Assembly (NCBI GenBank): GCA_902774815.1
Contig: CACYJV010000003.1
Coordinates: 62,001-126,000, forward strand
Length of the DNA: 64,000 nt
Source of the DNA: an uncultured Prevotellaceae bacterium
GTDB taxonomy: Bacteria > Bacteroidota > Bacteroidia > Bacteroidales > Bacteroidaceae
Reading direction: 5' to 3'
In this document: positions 17,040 through 29,692 of the stretch, piece after piece
Position numbering within the stretch: position 1 is the stretch's first letter
How the letters are laid out: each line of letters begins with the position of its first letter
Made by a program: the position numbers and the translations under genes
The notes under the pieces: model-generated
Database searches by the model: none
The model's input: only the letters and a program-made list of their open reading frames with translations
What the model was told of the DNA's origin: nothing

Positions 17040-20000
17040 ATGATGTCTAAGAAAAGTATCTCATTTGGATTTATTCGATTTGGATTACTGCTAGTATTCC
17101 TCATTCAAATGGTGTGTCTTTCTGCTAAGAAGATTCAAGTGCACGGACTACCACACATCAACCAGCTCCCGACACACATTATTAATACCGTTTTCCAAGA
17201 CAGCCAAGGATACATTTGGTATGGCACACAGGACGGACTGTGCCGTGACGACGGTTACAGTGTGCAAACCTTTAGGAACGACTTCCTGAACGTGGGGATT
17301 GCGATGAAGAGCAATAACATCACCAGCCTGGCAGAGGACAGCGTAGCTAACCGCTTATGGATAGGCACAAATAGAGGCTTATACATTCTTGACAAACAGA
17401 CCAATCGCATCACGGCCTTCGATAACGAAGACATGAAGGAAAGGTATGTGGACAACATACTCATGGCTTCTGACGGAACGACCTGGGTTAGCAGTACGCG
17501 CATACTCTTCAGGGTCGAGAGAAATGGAAAACTGACTCGCTACCCGTTAGAGTGTATTCCGGGTGCAGGCAAAGATTTCGTAGTCTACGAAGACCTGCAA
17601 GGTAGAATCCTACTCTCATTATCTGGCAAAGGCCTCTACCGATGGAGCGAGAAGACGGGCAAGTTCAGCCTATTCTATCCCTACGCCGACCGTATCAACG
17701 GTATCGTTCAAGATAAGAAACACGGATACTACTGGTTGGCTTCATGGGAGCATTCCATCATACGTTTGGATCCGACAAACAAAGATAAAAGCCAACGCTA
17801 CGTAGGACAGAAACTTCCCACTACTGTTAGCGGCCTGACTGCGAAAACAGCCATGAGCATCGTGCAGGACGACACCTTCAACTACCTTTGGATCACTTCA
17901 TGGAGCGACCTGTTCGTATTCCGCATTTCTGCAGACGGCACGTTGGAGCAAATAGACACTTCGGCCTTTTTACCCCAACGTAATAAAGCCCTATGCGACA
18001 TCATCAAGGACCGGAAGGGCAATCTGTGGGTAACAGCGAGAGACGACAATAACTTCTTCATCACTTTCGGTGAGGAAAATGTGCGATCTTACACCATCGG
18101 AACTTTAGAGGAACGCATCAAGTGGAAACCCACCATTGAGCGCCTATGCAAGGACGACAAAAACGTGTTCTGGATGTTCCAAAGGCGCATAGGTCTTTGC
18201 CTGTATGATGCCGTAAAAGAGCAGATACGAATCTTCACGGATTTCGAGAAGGTGAAGGAAGAATATTTCCTCGTTATTTCCACTTTATTAAAGTCACCCA
18301 ACAAGGACGAAGTGTGGGTGGCAGGCGAATACACTACAAAGGTGGTAGGGCTTACACAGCACAACATGGAGATGTCGATTTGCGAAGAGATAGAACTCTC
18401 CTCGGTTTCTGGCAACCCTGGATACGTCTTCTACCTGTTTGAAGACCGGGGCAGGCACCTATGGATTGCAACAAACATAGGACTCTATCGCTATGACACA
18501 ACCAGCAAGAAGTTGACGATTGCCAATGCCAGCTGCGGCAATGTCACTCATATGCTGCAACTGGCCGACGGCAGTATCTGGGGTATACAAGATAATGGCG
18601 GGCTGTTGCAAATAGGTGCTGACGGCAACATAACCCGCCACGGGCAGCGCACCGATTTTGTCTCCCTCACAGCCACTTCCGACGGCATTCTCTGGATGGC
18701 CACCGACAAGGGCGAAATTCTGTCGTATGACGCGAAGGCCGACCGTTTCCGTGACTTTAGCGAAACATGCGGTTTGAAAGGCAACAAGATCAACGACGTA
18801 GTAGCAGGCCACTACGACCACATCTGGATTCTGACCAGTCAGGAACTAAAGGAATTCAATCCCCGCAGCGGAGCCTTCCGCACGTTCAACGCTAGCACCG
18901 AGAACATCCATTTTGCCTTATTCCTGCCCCATTCTTACTATCAGGATGCCGAAGGTACGCTATTTATAGGAGGCATCCCAGGATTCGTGTCGCTAAAACC
19001 TACACAAGACATGGAGAATCTGTTGCATCACGTCGTCCCCTTGATTACCGACGTGAAGGTGATGGGCACCAGTCTTTTCTTCAATTCCGACCGCAAGGGT
19101 GAGTCTCTACAGAAGGTGACCATTCGGCCTGACGAGCAAAACCTCGAGATTCATTTCTCGTCGCTGAACTACGAGAACACCTCTCAGATACGCTATGCAT
19201 ACCGTCTTTCCGGTGTCGACCAAGACTGGGTATACCTCCCGGCAGGTGTCAATACAGCCTTCTACAATAAATTGGAGAAAGGCACCTATCGCTTCGAAGT
19301 GAAGACCACTGACGAAAACGGCCTGTGGAGCGATCAGGTAGCCACGCTAACCATTCGCCGACAGCCCGCTCCCTACGAAACCTGGTGGGCATATACCTTA
19401 TACTTATTATTGCTATTGGGTGCCGCCTACTATCTCTATCAGATGGTACATAACCGCATTCGCCTGCGCCACGAACTAGATATGCGCCAACTGGAACAGG
19501 CCAAAAGTGAAGAATTGAACCACGCCAAGTTGCAGTTCTTCACCGACATCACTCACGAACTACTCACTCCACTTACCATCATCTCGGCTTCTGTAGAGAA
19601 TCTCAAGCAGCAGGCCCCCACCCACAAGGACACCTACAAGGTAATGACCAACAACATCAACCGCCTGATACGTCTGTTGCAGCAGATATTGGAATTCCGC
19701 AAGGCTGAGACGGGCAACCTGCAGTTGAAGGTTTCGCGCGGTGACCTTGCGTTGTTCCTCCAGCGTTGCGTCGACAATTTCCTTCCACTCACGAAGCAAA
19801 AAGGCATGACTTTCAGCTTCGACAGCGCCCAACAACCCATGATGGCCTATTTCGATCCCGACAAATTAGATAAGATCATCTACAACCTACTGTCGAATGC
19901 TGCCAAGTATAGTGTGCCTGACGAGAACGTAAACGTCACTTTGGCATCCCATCCCGAACGCGAAGGATTCGTTCTGCTCACGGTAAAAGACAATGGCCCT

Positions 20001-21086
20001 GGCATCTCACACAAAATTCAAAAAGACTTGTTCAAGCGTTTCTATGAAGGAAGCCACCGCCAGTTCAATACCATTGGCACGGGCATTGGCCTCTCGTTGG
20101 TTCATGACCTGGTGCAGTTGCACCACGGAACCATCACCGTAGAGAGTGAACTGGGCCATGGTGCCACATTCATCATCAGCCTGCCGATAGAGGAACGCTT
20201 CTATAAGGCAGATGAAATCGACACCTGTTCTTCGCCCACAATACCCCAAAGTCTGACGAATGCTGAGCCATTGGTCGAGGATGTAGAGGAACCAACTGAG
20301 CAACCGCAGTCCCCTAAACAGAAATACAACGTGCTATTGGTGGAGGACAACGAGGAACTACTTTTACTGATGGAGAAGATTCTATCGTCGGAGTACAATG
20401 TCTACCTGGCCCACAACGGACAGGAAGGCTTGGCTTGCTTACGCCAGAACGAAATCCATTTGGTAGTTACCGATGTCATGATGCCCGTGATGGATGGTAT
20501 CGACCTATGCCGAAGCATTAAGGGCGACTTCGAGACCAGCCATATTCCCGTCGTGCTGCTTACGGCCAAGAAGCAGGAAGAAGACCGTGTAGAGGCTTAC
20601 GAGGCTGGTGCAGACGGTTTCATTGGCAAACCCTTCAGCCTGAGTGTGCTGCATGCCCGCATTGGAAACCTGTTGGGCACACGCGAGCGAATGGTGAAGA
20701 ACTTTAAGAAGCAACTCGTCTTTGAGGGACAGGAAATGAACTACACCAGCCTCGACGAAGACTTCTTGAAGCGAGCCATCGACTGCGTGCACCGCCATCT
20801 GGACGACCCCGACTTCAACCAACAGCAGTTCATCAGTGAACTGAATACCACCCGTTCCACCTCCTTCCGCAAGCTGAAAGCCCTGACGGGACTCAGTTTT
20901 CCCGCTTTCGTGAGCAATATCCGTATGAAGGCTGCCTGTCAAATCATGGACGAAAAGCGCGGTGTGAAGATTTCGGAAGTGGCTTATGCTGTGGGCTACA
21001 ACGACCCCCGCTACTTTACAGCAACTTTCAAGAAAGAGATTGGTATGTCGCCCATGGAATACATGGAAAAGTTCTCCGTAAAATAG
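17040..21086 (+). CDS. Hybrid two-component system sensor-regulator (HTCS)
   Basis: 1348 residues, one-protein two-component regulator of glycan loci. Signal/anchor segment near 10-28; periplasmic beta-propeller repeats (about 35-680, e.g. TVFQDSQGYIWYGTQDGLCR); Y_Y_Y domain (about 690-765, IHFSSLNYENTSQIRYAYRL); membrane helix about 782-801; histidine kinase core with H839 in DITHELLTP; ATPase motifs DNGPGIS and GTGIGLSLVHDL; a receiver domain with D1145 in VVTDVMMPVMDG; and a C-terminal AraC-type HTH (about 1240-1340, KISEVAYAVGYNDPRYFTATFKK without break). It lies upstream of, and in line with, the GH2/SusCD cluster, so that cluster is its most likely target. Base composition is more AT-rich than the neighbouring housekeeping genes. 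Confidence 0.95.
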   Translation: MMSKKSISFGFIRFGLLLVFLIQMVCLSAKKIQVHGLPHINQLPTHIINTVFQDSQGYIWYGTQDGLCRDDGYSVQTFRNDFLNVGIAMKSNNITSLAEDSVANRLWIGTNRGLYILDKQTNRITAFDNEDMKERYVDNILMASDGTTWVSSTRILFRVERNGKLTRYPLECIPGAGKDFVVYEDLQGRILLSLSGKGLYRWSEKTGKFSLFYPYADRINGIVQDKKHGYYWLASWEHSIIRLDPTNKDKSQRYVGQKLPTTVSGLTAKTAMSIVQDDTFNYLWITSWSDLFVFRISADGTLEQIDTSAFLPQRNKALCDIIKDRKGNLWVTARDDNNFFITFGEENVRSYTIGTLEERIKWKPTIERLCKDDKNVFWMFQRRIGLCLYDAVKEQIRIFTDFEKVKEEYFLVISTLLKSPNKDEVWVAGEYTTKVVGLTQHNMEMSICEEIELSSVSGNPGYVFYLFEDRGRHLWIATNIGLYRYDTTSKKLTIANASCGNVTHMLQLADGSIWGIQDNGGLLQIGADGNITRHGQRTDFVSLTATSDGILWMATDKGEILSYDAKADRFRDFSETCGLKGNKINDVVAGHYDHIWILTSQELKEFNPRSGAFRTFNASTENIHFALFLPHSYYQDAEGTLFIGGIPGFVSLKPTQDMENLLHHVVPLITDVKVMGTSLFFNSDRKGESLQKVTIRPDEQNLEIHFSSLNYENTSQIRYAYRLSGVDQDWVYLPAGVNTAFYNKLEKGTYRFEVKTTDENGLWSDQVATLTIRRQPAPYETWWAYTLYLLLLLGAAYYLYQMVHNRIRLRHELDMRQLEQAKSEELNHAKLQFFTDITHELLTPLTIISASVENLKQQAPTHKDTYKVMTNNINRLIRLLQQILEFRKAETGNLQLKVSRGDLALFLQRCVDNFLPLTKQKGMTFSFDSAQQPMMAYFDPDKLDKIIYNLLSNAAKYSVPDENVNVTLASHPEREGFVLLTVKDNGPGISHKIQKDLFKRFYEGSHRQFNTIGTGIGLSLVHDLVQLHHGTITVESELGHGATFIISLPIEERFYKADEIDTCSSPTIPQSLTNAEPLVEDVEEPTEQPQSPKQKYNVLLVEDNEELLLLMEKILSSEYNVYLAHNGQEGLACLRQNEIHLVVTDVMMPVMDGIDLCRSIKGDFETSHIPVVLLTAKKQEEDRVEAYEAGADGFIGKPFSLSVLHARIGNLLGTRERMVKNFKKQLVFEGQEMNYTSLDEDFLKRAIDCVHRHLDDPDFNQQQFISELNTTRSTSFRKLKALTGLSFPAFVSNIRMKAACQIMDEKRGVKISEVAYAVGYNDPRYFTATFKKEIGMSPMEYMEKFSVK

Positions 21087-21126
21087 AATTTGTTTATTTC
21101 TTTTCTTTCATAGTTTCAGTCCTTCC

Positions 21127-21285
21127 ATCGCATTGCTTTTGCCCTTCCATCGCATTGCTTTTGCCCTTCCAGAGCACTGCTTTTGCCCTTCCAGAGCACT
21201 GCTTTTTACCCTCTATAGCATTGCTTTTTACCCTCTATAGCATTGCTTTTCATCCTTGATAGCACTGCTTTTCACTACCTATGCG
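21127..21285. repeat. 22-bp tandem array with GCA(T/C)TGCTTTT cores
   Basis: Seven consecutive units of the type CCCTTCCATCGCATTGCTTTTG, drifting to CCCTCTATAGCATTGCTTTTTA and CCTTGATAGCACTGCTTTTC, all in the same orientation and at 22-23 bp spacing. Neighbouring units are often identical in pairs, which shows stepwise duplication. It begins about 40 bases after the HTCS stop. No hairpin terminator is obvious here. The rest of the gap to 21458 holds no gene. Confidence 0.8.
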
Positions 21286-21458
21286 ATAGCTGGGGAGCAA
21301 CCATATCACCTTCAAAACACAAAGAGGAAATTGGTATTCGCAGTTTTCTATCCACCCTTAATGTAGAATAATTAGTCAAAATACGTAGAAAAATCGCTCA
21401 TGGCTGATTTTTCTACATCTTTGAACGTTTGCAACGGGCGTTACATTCATTATATATA

Positions 21459-21466
21459 TACATTTG
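21459..21466 (+). promoter_or_regulatory. Possible -7 box before the beta-helix lipoprotein
   Basis: TACATTTG, 49 bases before the ATG at 21515. A TTTG exists at 21428-21431 but the 27-bp spacing is too long, so activation by the HTCS rather than a strong core promoter would be expected. Confidence 0.4.
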
Positions 21467-21514
21467 CAGTGTTCTATTAAACTTCGGCAAGTATCATATA
21501 AAAAACATATAAGC

Positions 21515-23068
21515 ATGAAACACGTCAAGGCAATATTATTCTTTACCCTGTTCATTAGTATAAGTTTGACCAGTTGCCAATCTCAATTGGCTGAAACAGG
21601 AATCTATTACTACATTGATTCGGAGCATGGCAATGACTCAAATGACGGCACATCGCCTCAGTCGGCATGGAAAAGCCTGGAAAAAGCCAATAGCCTCCGT
21701 CTTCAAGCAGGCGACAATCTGCTTTTCCGTCGAGGTAGCCATTTTACTGGACAACTCAACGTCAGCGCCCAAGGAACATCTGCCAATCGCATCGTAGTAG
21801 GAGCATACGGCTCTGGATCCAAGCCATGTTTCTCGGCACCCGACAATTCGCTCTACACCATCTGCATTGCCAATTCTAGTTTCCTAACCCTTCAGGACTT
21901 GGATGTGGTAAATACGGGATCCAGTCGCATGCCCAACCGCACTGGCGTGAAGGTTGTCAGCGAAGACTATGGATGGTCGCGAGGCATTACACTCCATGCA
22001 CTCGATATTCACGACGTGAATGGCAGTCTCTTGAAAAAAGCGGGCGGCGGCTCAGGCATATTGATAGAGAGCCTCTGGAAGACGGACAGCCTTGTTTCCT
22101 TGTTTGACAGCCTTACCATTGAAGATTGTACCATTCGCCGATGTGAGCGTAATGCCATCATCTGGAATGCGCCATGGAGTCGCAGCGACTGGCACCTGAG
22201 TACTCATACCATCGTGCGCCGTAATCTCATCGAGGAAGTGCCTGGCGATGGAATTGTGCCTATCGGCTGTGACAGTGCCCTTGTCGAATACAACCTCATG
22301 CGCCGTTGCAGCCGTCTTCTTCCACTAGGCGAGGCTGCCGCTGGCATCTGGCCTTGGAGTTGTGACAACACAACCATTCAGTTCAATGAAGTCTCCGACC
22401 ACAAAGCGCCTTGGGATGGCCAGGGGTTCGACTCCGATTTTAATTGCACCAACACTCTCATACAATACAATTATAGTCACGACAACGAAGGAGGATTTAT
22501 CCTGATTTGCAACCCAGGAAACAGCAATCCCGCCGACAACATCGGCAACTTGAGAAGCATTGTACGCTATAATGTGAGTATAGATGATGCCGTCCGACAG
22601 CAGAAAACACACACAGATGAATATTTTTCTCCGACCATTCACATTGGCGGTCCCTGCAAGAATACGCTTATCGAGCACAATATTTTGCACATTGGAAGAA
22701 AACCCGGTTCGCAAGTCGATCGTACCACCATTGCTTCCCTCTCATGGGAAGGCTATGCTGACAGTACTACTATCAGGGAAAACCTGTTCTTTGCACCCGA
22801 ACCATCGGCTTTCAATCTTACCGAGTCAACGAACAACCTGTTTGAGAAGAATTACTATCTGGGAACATTCCAAAATATGCCTGTTGACAGCCACTCACAT
22901 GGTTATTCTGCATACTATGAATCGATTATGAACTCTCAAAATGGTTCTTCTGAATCTCTGTCTTTCCTTTTTGAAGACGTGACAGTGGGTGATGGAGCAG
23001 CTGTAATGAAGGCCGTGAGAAAGGATGCCATCACGGAGTTTTTCAAAAAAACAACTTCCAACCAATAA
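21515..23068 (+). CDS. Right-handed beta-helix lipoprotein (putative polysaccharide-active)
   Basis: 517 residues from the ATG at 21515; an ATG-less extension upstream is ignored because MKHVKAILFFTLFISISLTSC is a complete lipoprotein signal with C21. The body opens with YYIDSEHGNDSNDGTSPQSA, the usual head of parallel beta-helix proteins, and carries repeating short strands such as IRRCERNAIIWN, TIVRRNLIEEVPGDGIVPIG and TLIQYNYSHDNEGGFILICN. Folds of this kind include polysaccharide lyases and GH28-type hydrolases, but no catalytic set can be named. Surface or periplasmic lipoprotein. Placed between the HTCS and GH2 genes. Codon use is AT-richer than the downstream GH genes. Confidence 0.8.
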   Translation: MKHVKAILFFTLFISISLTSCQSQLAETGIYYYIDSEHGNDSNDGTSPQSAWKSLEKANSLRLQAGDNLLFRRGSHFTGQLNVSAQGTSANRIVVGAYGSGSKPCFSAPDNSLYTICIANSSFLTLQDLDVVNTGSSRMPNRTGVKVVSEDYGWSRGITLHALDIHDVNGSLLKKAGGGSGILIESLWKTDSLVSLFDSLTIEDCTIRRCERNAIIWNAPWSRSDWHLSTHTIVRRNLIEEVPGDGIVPIGCDSALVEYNLMRRCSRLLPLGEAAAGIWPWSCDNTTIQFNEVSDHKAPWDGQGFDSDFNCTNTLIQYNYSHDNEGGFILICNPGNSNPADNIGNLRSIVRYNVSIDDAVRQQKTHTDEYFSPTIHIGGPCKNTLIEHNILHIGRKPGSQVDRTTIASLSWEGYADSTTIRENLFFAPEPSAFNLTESTNNLFEKNYYLGTFQNMPVDSHSHGYSAYYESIMNSQNGSSESLSFLFEDVTVGDGAAVMKAVRKDAITEFFKKTTSNQ

Positions 23069-23139
23069 TGAACAATATTCAAAAAACTATAGTAAACATT
23101 CCGCTTTTCCAAACGAGTTTTGTTAGTAGTAGTTAGGTT

Positions 23140-23185
23140 AGCTGGGCGCCCAAGGGGCTATTCCTATAGCCCCAAGGGCTTTGTC
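23140..23185. repeat. Palindromic repeat between the beta-helix and GH2 genes
   Basis: GGGCGCCC palindrome followed by GGGGCTAT-TCCT-ATAGCCCC (23154-23173) and AAGGGCTTT. This resembles the GC-rich interspersed palindromes seen near the IS110 element, though with a different core. It could act as a processing or termination structure; no T-run follows. Confidence 0.55.
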
Positions 23186-23200
23186 CAAAATGATTCTTAA

Positions 23201-26329
<3,129 letters not shown>

Positions 26330-26358
26330 AGAGCGATAAAAACTCAATGTCAATCTTT

Positions 26359-26377
26359 GTCTGTCGAAACGACAGAC
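26359..26377. other. Perfect 8-bp hairpin between GH2 and the metalloprotease gene
   Basis: GTCTGTCG-AAA-CGACAGAC with no T-run after it. More likely a stabilising or processing stem inside an operon transcript than a terminator. Confidence 0.5.
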
Positions 26378-26428
26378 TGTGAAAATAAATGATAATAACG
26401 CTCATTATTGATTAAACAACTATAGTAA

Positions 26429-29400
26429 ATGAAAAAAACATTCTTGTTCTTGCTCTTCGGAGCTGCATTGACAGTTTCGGCACAGACCGACGTCACAGCC
26501 CATTACCTGAAGAACTATGGTTTCGACAGCGGTTTTCATCATGCTGCCGGTGAAACCACCGAAGTGAAACAGGAAATCAAGACCATCACGGGATGGACGG
26601 CAGGCTTTACTGTCGATTACACCATCGCTGGTATCTACGAATATGGCTTTGCCGGCACCTTCAACGGTGGTGAAGTACCCGCCCAAGGCTATCAGGGCAG
26701 CAAAGGAGGTGCGTTGGCACTCTCTACGGGATGGGGTGTGGAAATGACCTACTGTCAGACCGTCACCCTGCCCGCCGGTGCCTACACCATTACGGCACCC
26801 ACCTACAACGGCAAGAGTGCCACCAAAGGACACTCGCTGTTGGCATGGATCCCACAAAGCGGCGAGACCATCGTCTCTACGCTCAGCAGCTATCCATCAA
26901 AGACGTGGACGCCAGACCAAATTTCCTTCACGCTGACCGAAGAAACGAAAGGCAAGATCCAGATTGGCTACAAATCGGCCGAGAACACAGGGTCAGGCAG
27001 CTCTGCCAACCTTCTGATTGACTACGTTCAGATACTGGTCAAGAGCATGGACGAGAGCAAGGCAGAACTCGGCAAGACGCTCGAAACAGCCAATGCTCTC
27101 TATGCCGATGGCAGCGGACGGGGTGCTGCCGATCTTAAAGCAGCCATCGATCGTGCTCAGACAGCCTATAGCGATAGTGCTACACCGCTGTCCGAAGTGC
27201 TGGCTGCCGACAAGGATCTAAAAGAGGCCATTGAAGTATACAGATGGTTGAATGCCTCAGCGAGTGCACCCTTCGACTGCACCGACCGCTACATCAACAA
27301 CCCATCGTTCGAAGTTGATGGAACGGCGGGATGGACTTTCCAAGGCATGAGTCTGCAAAGCAACAGCTATTTCACAAAGAAAGACGGAACCTACTATATG
27401 GAAGCATGGGTCAGTCGCGGAAGCAAAATCCCAGACGTTTCCATTTCACAAGTACTGAAAGGTCTGCCGAAAGGCAACTATCGCCTATTGGCAAACGCCC
27501 TGCATATCCAACAATCCGGTCAAGGTAGTGTCGTCAACACAGGTTCTTCGCAAAAGGGAGCCTACCTCTATGCCAGTCATTCGAGGATGCTCATCACCAA
27601 CATTGATACTTATGATGTCACTTTCTCCGTCGTAGACGAGAATGATGAGGTGGAAATCGGCGTGATGGCACAGAGCCCCACTGGCAATTATCTCTGTGTG
27701 GACAACTTCAAGCTACAATACATTGGAGAAATTGGTTCGTCAGACATAGCCAAGGAACTGCAGGCCCTTGTGATTCAGGCTGAGGCTTATGCTTCAAAAG
27801 GAATGCAACAAGTTGCTGCCGATGGTCTAAATCAAGCCATCGAGACTGCTAAGAATGCACTGCAGGGAATAGGCAAGGACGACGACGGCAACACTATCTA
27901 CAACGAGAATGCGCTGAACGAAGCTTACAGCGCACTGGTAGTCGCTATGGCTGTTGCAGAAGAATCGATGGCACGCTACACGGCACTCCAAGAGCGAATC
28001 ACCTACGCCACCAAAGTGCTGACATGGTGGAAGGACATGCCACATAAAGCAACCGCTTGGAACCAACTCAATGAGGCCGTAGCTACCGCCAAGACACAGG
28101 TCAAGGACTACACCTTAAGCAACGATGAACTCAAAGCTGCCACCACCACCTTGAACAACCGCATCAAAGCAGTAGACAAGAAAATCTACTGCAGCGGTAG
28201 TGCTTGTGGCAGCGATGCCAAGTTGCAGGACGACGACAACCAGTGGTCATACCAACGCTCCATGCAGTCGAAACACTGGGTACTATTTTGGGAGAAAGGA
28301 TACGGTGCTAAGGCACCCGAACCCGTGGCTGGCATTCTCGAAACGGCCGACAAGATCTTCGAGATGTATGCCGACAAACTCGGTTTCATTACCATCAACC
28401 AAGGCAAGTCCAAGAGCGACACCTACAAAATGATCATCCGTCTGTTCGCCACAACTGAATGGAAAGCCGAAGGCAGTGGCATCGACAACCAAATTGGCAT
28501 GCTCTCCCTCTCCCGATGGGCCTACACCTCGCGTGGTGGACAGACCGTGGCCCACGAAATCGGACACTGCTTCCAATACCAAGTACACTGTGACAATAAC
28601 GATTGGAACGGTTGGATGTACAATTGGCATGAATCTACGGTAAACCCCTTTTGGGAAATGTGTGCACAATGGATGGCCTATTGCTATTACCCCAATAAGT
28701 TACTCAACGACAACGAATGGCTTTGGAACTCTCTCAACGGCATGCATCGCCATCCTCTGGCAGGCTATCTACGCTACGAAAACTTCTTCATTCAAGACTG
28801 GTTCGTACATAAGCATGGATGGGACGCCGTAGGCCGACTTTGGAACGATTGCCGAGATCCCGAAGATCCCTTCGAGACTTATATGCGAACACGCATGACT
28901 GGAACTGCCAGCCAAAAGGTCAGCCAACTCGGCGACGAGTTGTGGGAATGGGGAGCACGAATGACCACTTTCGACCTAGATCCAATTCGCTCTGTCGCAG
29001 CAGGCAAAGCCAGTTGGCGCAGCCAGACAGCGCTCACCAAGGATGCAGATGACTACTGGTGGCCCGAGAAAAAGGATTGCATCGAAAACTATGGCAATAA
29101 TGCCATCCGCATCAACGCTCCCTCCAAAGCTACAACCCTCTATGTCGAGTTTGAGGGCAAGGCTGGGGCTGACGGCTACACAGCCAAGAACACTACGCGT
29201 GCTGGATGGCGCATCGGCTTCGTAGCCTTCAAGAACGATGGTTCACGCGTCTACGGCGACCTCACACGCGCCACCTACAACGACGCCAACCACACCATTG
29301 CTTTCGATTGCCCTGCCAATTGCAGCCACGTCTGGTTCGTCGTCAGTGGAGCACCCACCACCTACTGGACCCACAATTTCACAGGCTGGATAGACAATGT

Positions 29401-29629
29401 CGAGGAGCAGTGGCCGTACCGTGTGAAGTTCTACAAGACCAATGTCTATGGCGAGGCTAACAACAACGACCTGCCAACAGGCATCGATGATATGGCAATT
29501 GAAGAAAAGGACAAGGGAGAAATTCATATCTATGATCTTAACGGCCGCATGGTACGTCGAAGTACGACCTCACTCGAGGGTCTGTCCCATGGCATCTACA
29601 TTGTAGGCGGCAAGAAAGTGGTCAAATAG
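26429..29629 (+). CDS. Large secreted DUF6055-type protein with HEIGH metalloprotease motif
   Basis: 1066 residues. Signal peptide MKKTFLFLLFGAALTVSAQ; two carbohydrate-binding-like beta-sandwiches (about 20-210 and 275-435; YINNPSFEVDGTAGWTFQG); helical FIVAR-like linkers (about 440-585); a catalytic-looking domain (about 590-890) with VAHEIGHCFQYQ at 707-718 (H709, E710, H713) and a downstream Glu in WEMCAQWMAY that could be the third zinc ligand of a gluzincin fold; a further beta-domain; and a C-terminus GEIHIYDLNGRMVRRS ... GIYIVGGKKVVK resembling a sorting or T9SS-like tail. The layout, carbohydrate binding plus peptidase in a glycan locus, suggests attack on glycoproteins. The motif is seen; activity is inference. 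Confidence 0.72.
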   Translation: MKKTFLFLLFGAALTVSAQTDVTAHYLKNYGFDSGFHHAAGETTEVKQEIKTITGWTAGFTVDYTIAGIYEYGFAGTFNGGEVPAQGYQGSKGGALALSTGWGVEMTYCQTVTLPAGAYTITAPTYNGKSATKGHSLLAWIPQSGETIVSTLSSYPSKTWTPDQISFTLTEETKGKIQIGYKSAENTGSGSSANLLIDYVQILVKSMDESKAELGKTLETANALYADGSGRGAADLKAAIDRAQTAYSDSATPLSEVLAADKDLKEAIEVYRWLNASASAPFDCTDRYINNPSFEVDGTAGWTFQGMSLQSNSYFTKKDGTYYMEAWVSRGSKIPDVSISQVLKGLPKGNYRLLANALHIQQSGQGSVVNTGSSQKGAYLYASHSRMLITNIDTYDVTFSVVDENDEVEIGVMAQSPTGNYLCVDNFKLQYIGEIGSSDIAKELQALVIQAEAYASKGMQQVAADGLNQAIETAKNALQGIGKDDDGNTIYNENALNEAYSALVVAMAVAEESMARYTALQERITYATKVLTWWKDMPHKATAWNQLNEAVATAKTQVKDYTLSNDELKAATTTLNNRIKAVDKKIYCSGSACGSDAKLQDDDNQWSYQRSMQSKHWVLFWEKGYGAKAPEPVAGILETADKIFEMYADKLGFITINQGKSKSDTYKMIIRLFATTEWKAEGSGIDNQIGMLSLSRWAYTSRGGQTVAHEIGHCFQYQVHCDNNDWNGWMYNWHESTVNPFWEMCAQWMAYCYYPNKLLNDNEWLWNSLNGMHRHPLAGYLRYENFFIQDWFVHKHGWDAVGRLWNDCRDPEDPFETYMRTRMTGTASQKVSQLGDELWEWGARMTTFDLDPIRSVAAGKASWRSQTALTKDADDYWWPEKKDCIENYGNNAIRINAPSKATTLYVEFEGKAGADGYTAKNTTRAGWRIGFVAFKNDGSRVYGDLTRATYNDANHTIAFDCPANCSHVWFVVSGAPTTYWTHNFTGWIDNVEEQWPYRVKFYKTNVYGEANNNDLPTGIDDMAIEEKDKGEIHIYDLNGRMVRRSTTSLEGLSHGIYIVGGKKVVK

Positions 29630-29692
29630 GCTGGTTGTTTATCAATCGAAACCAATAACCTCATTTTATTAACTAACAAAAGTGTATTTTTT

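Noticed and set aside
21127-21285. CRISPR-like array
   Set aside because: Units are 22-23 bp with no distinct spacers, degenerate from one end to the other, and there are no cas genes.
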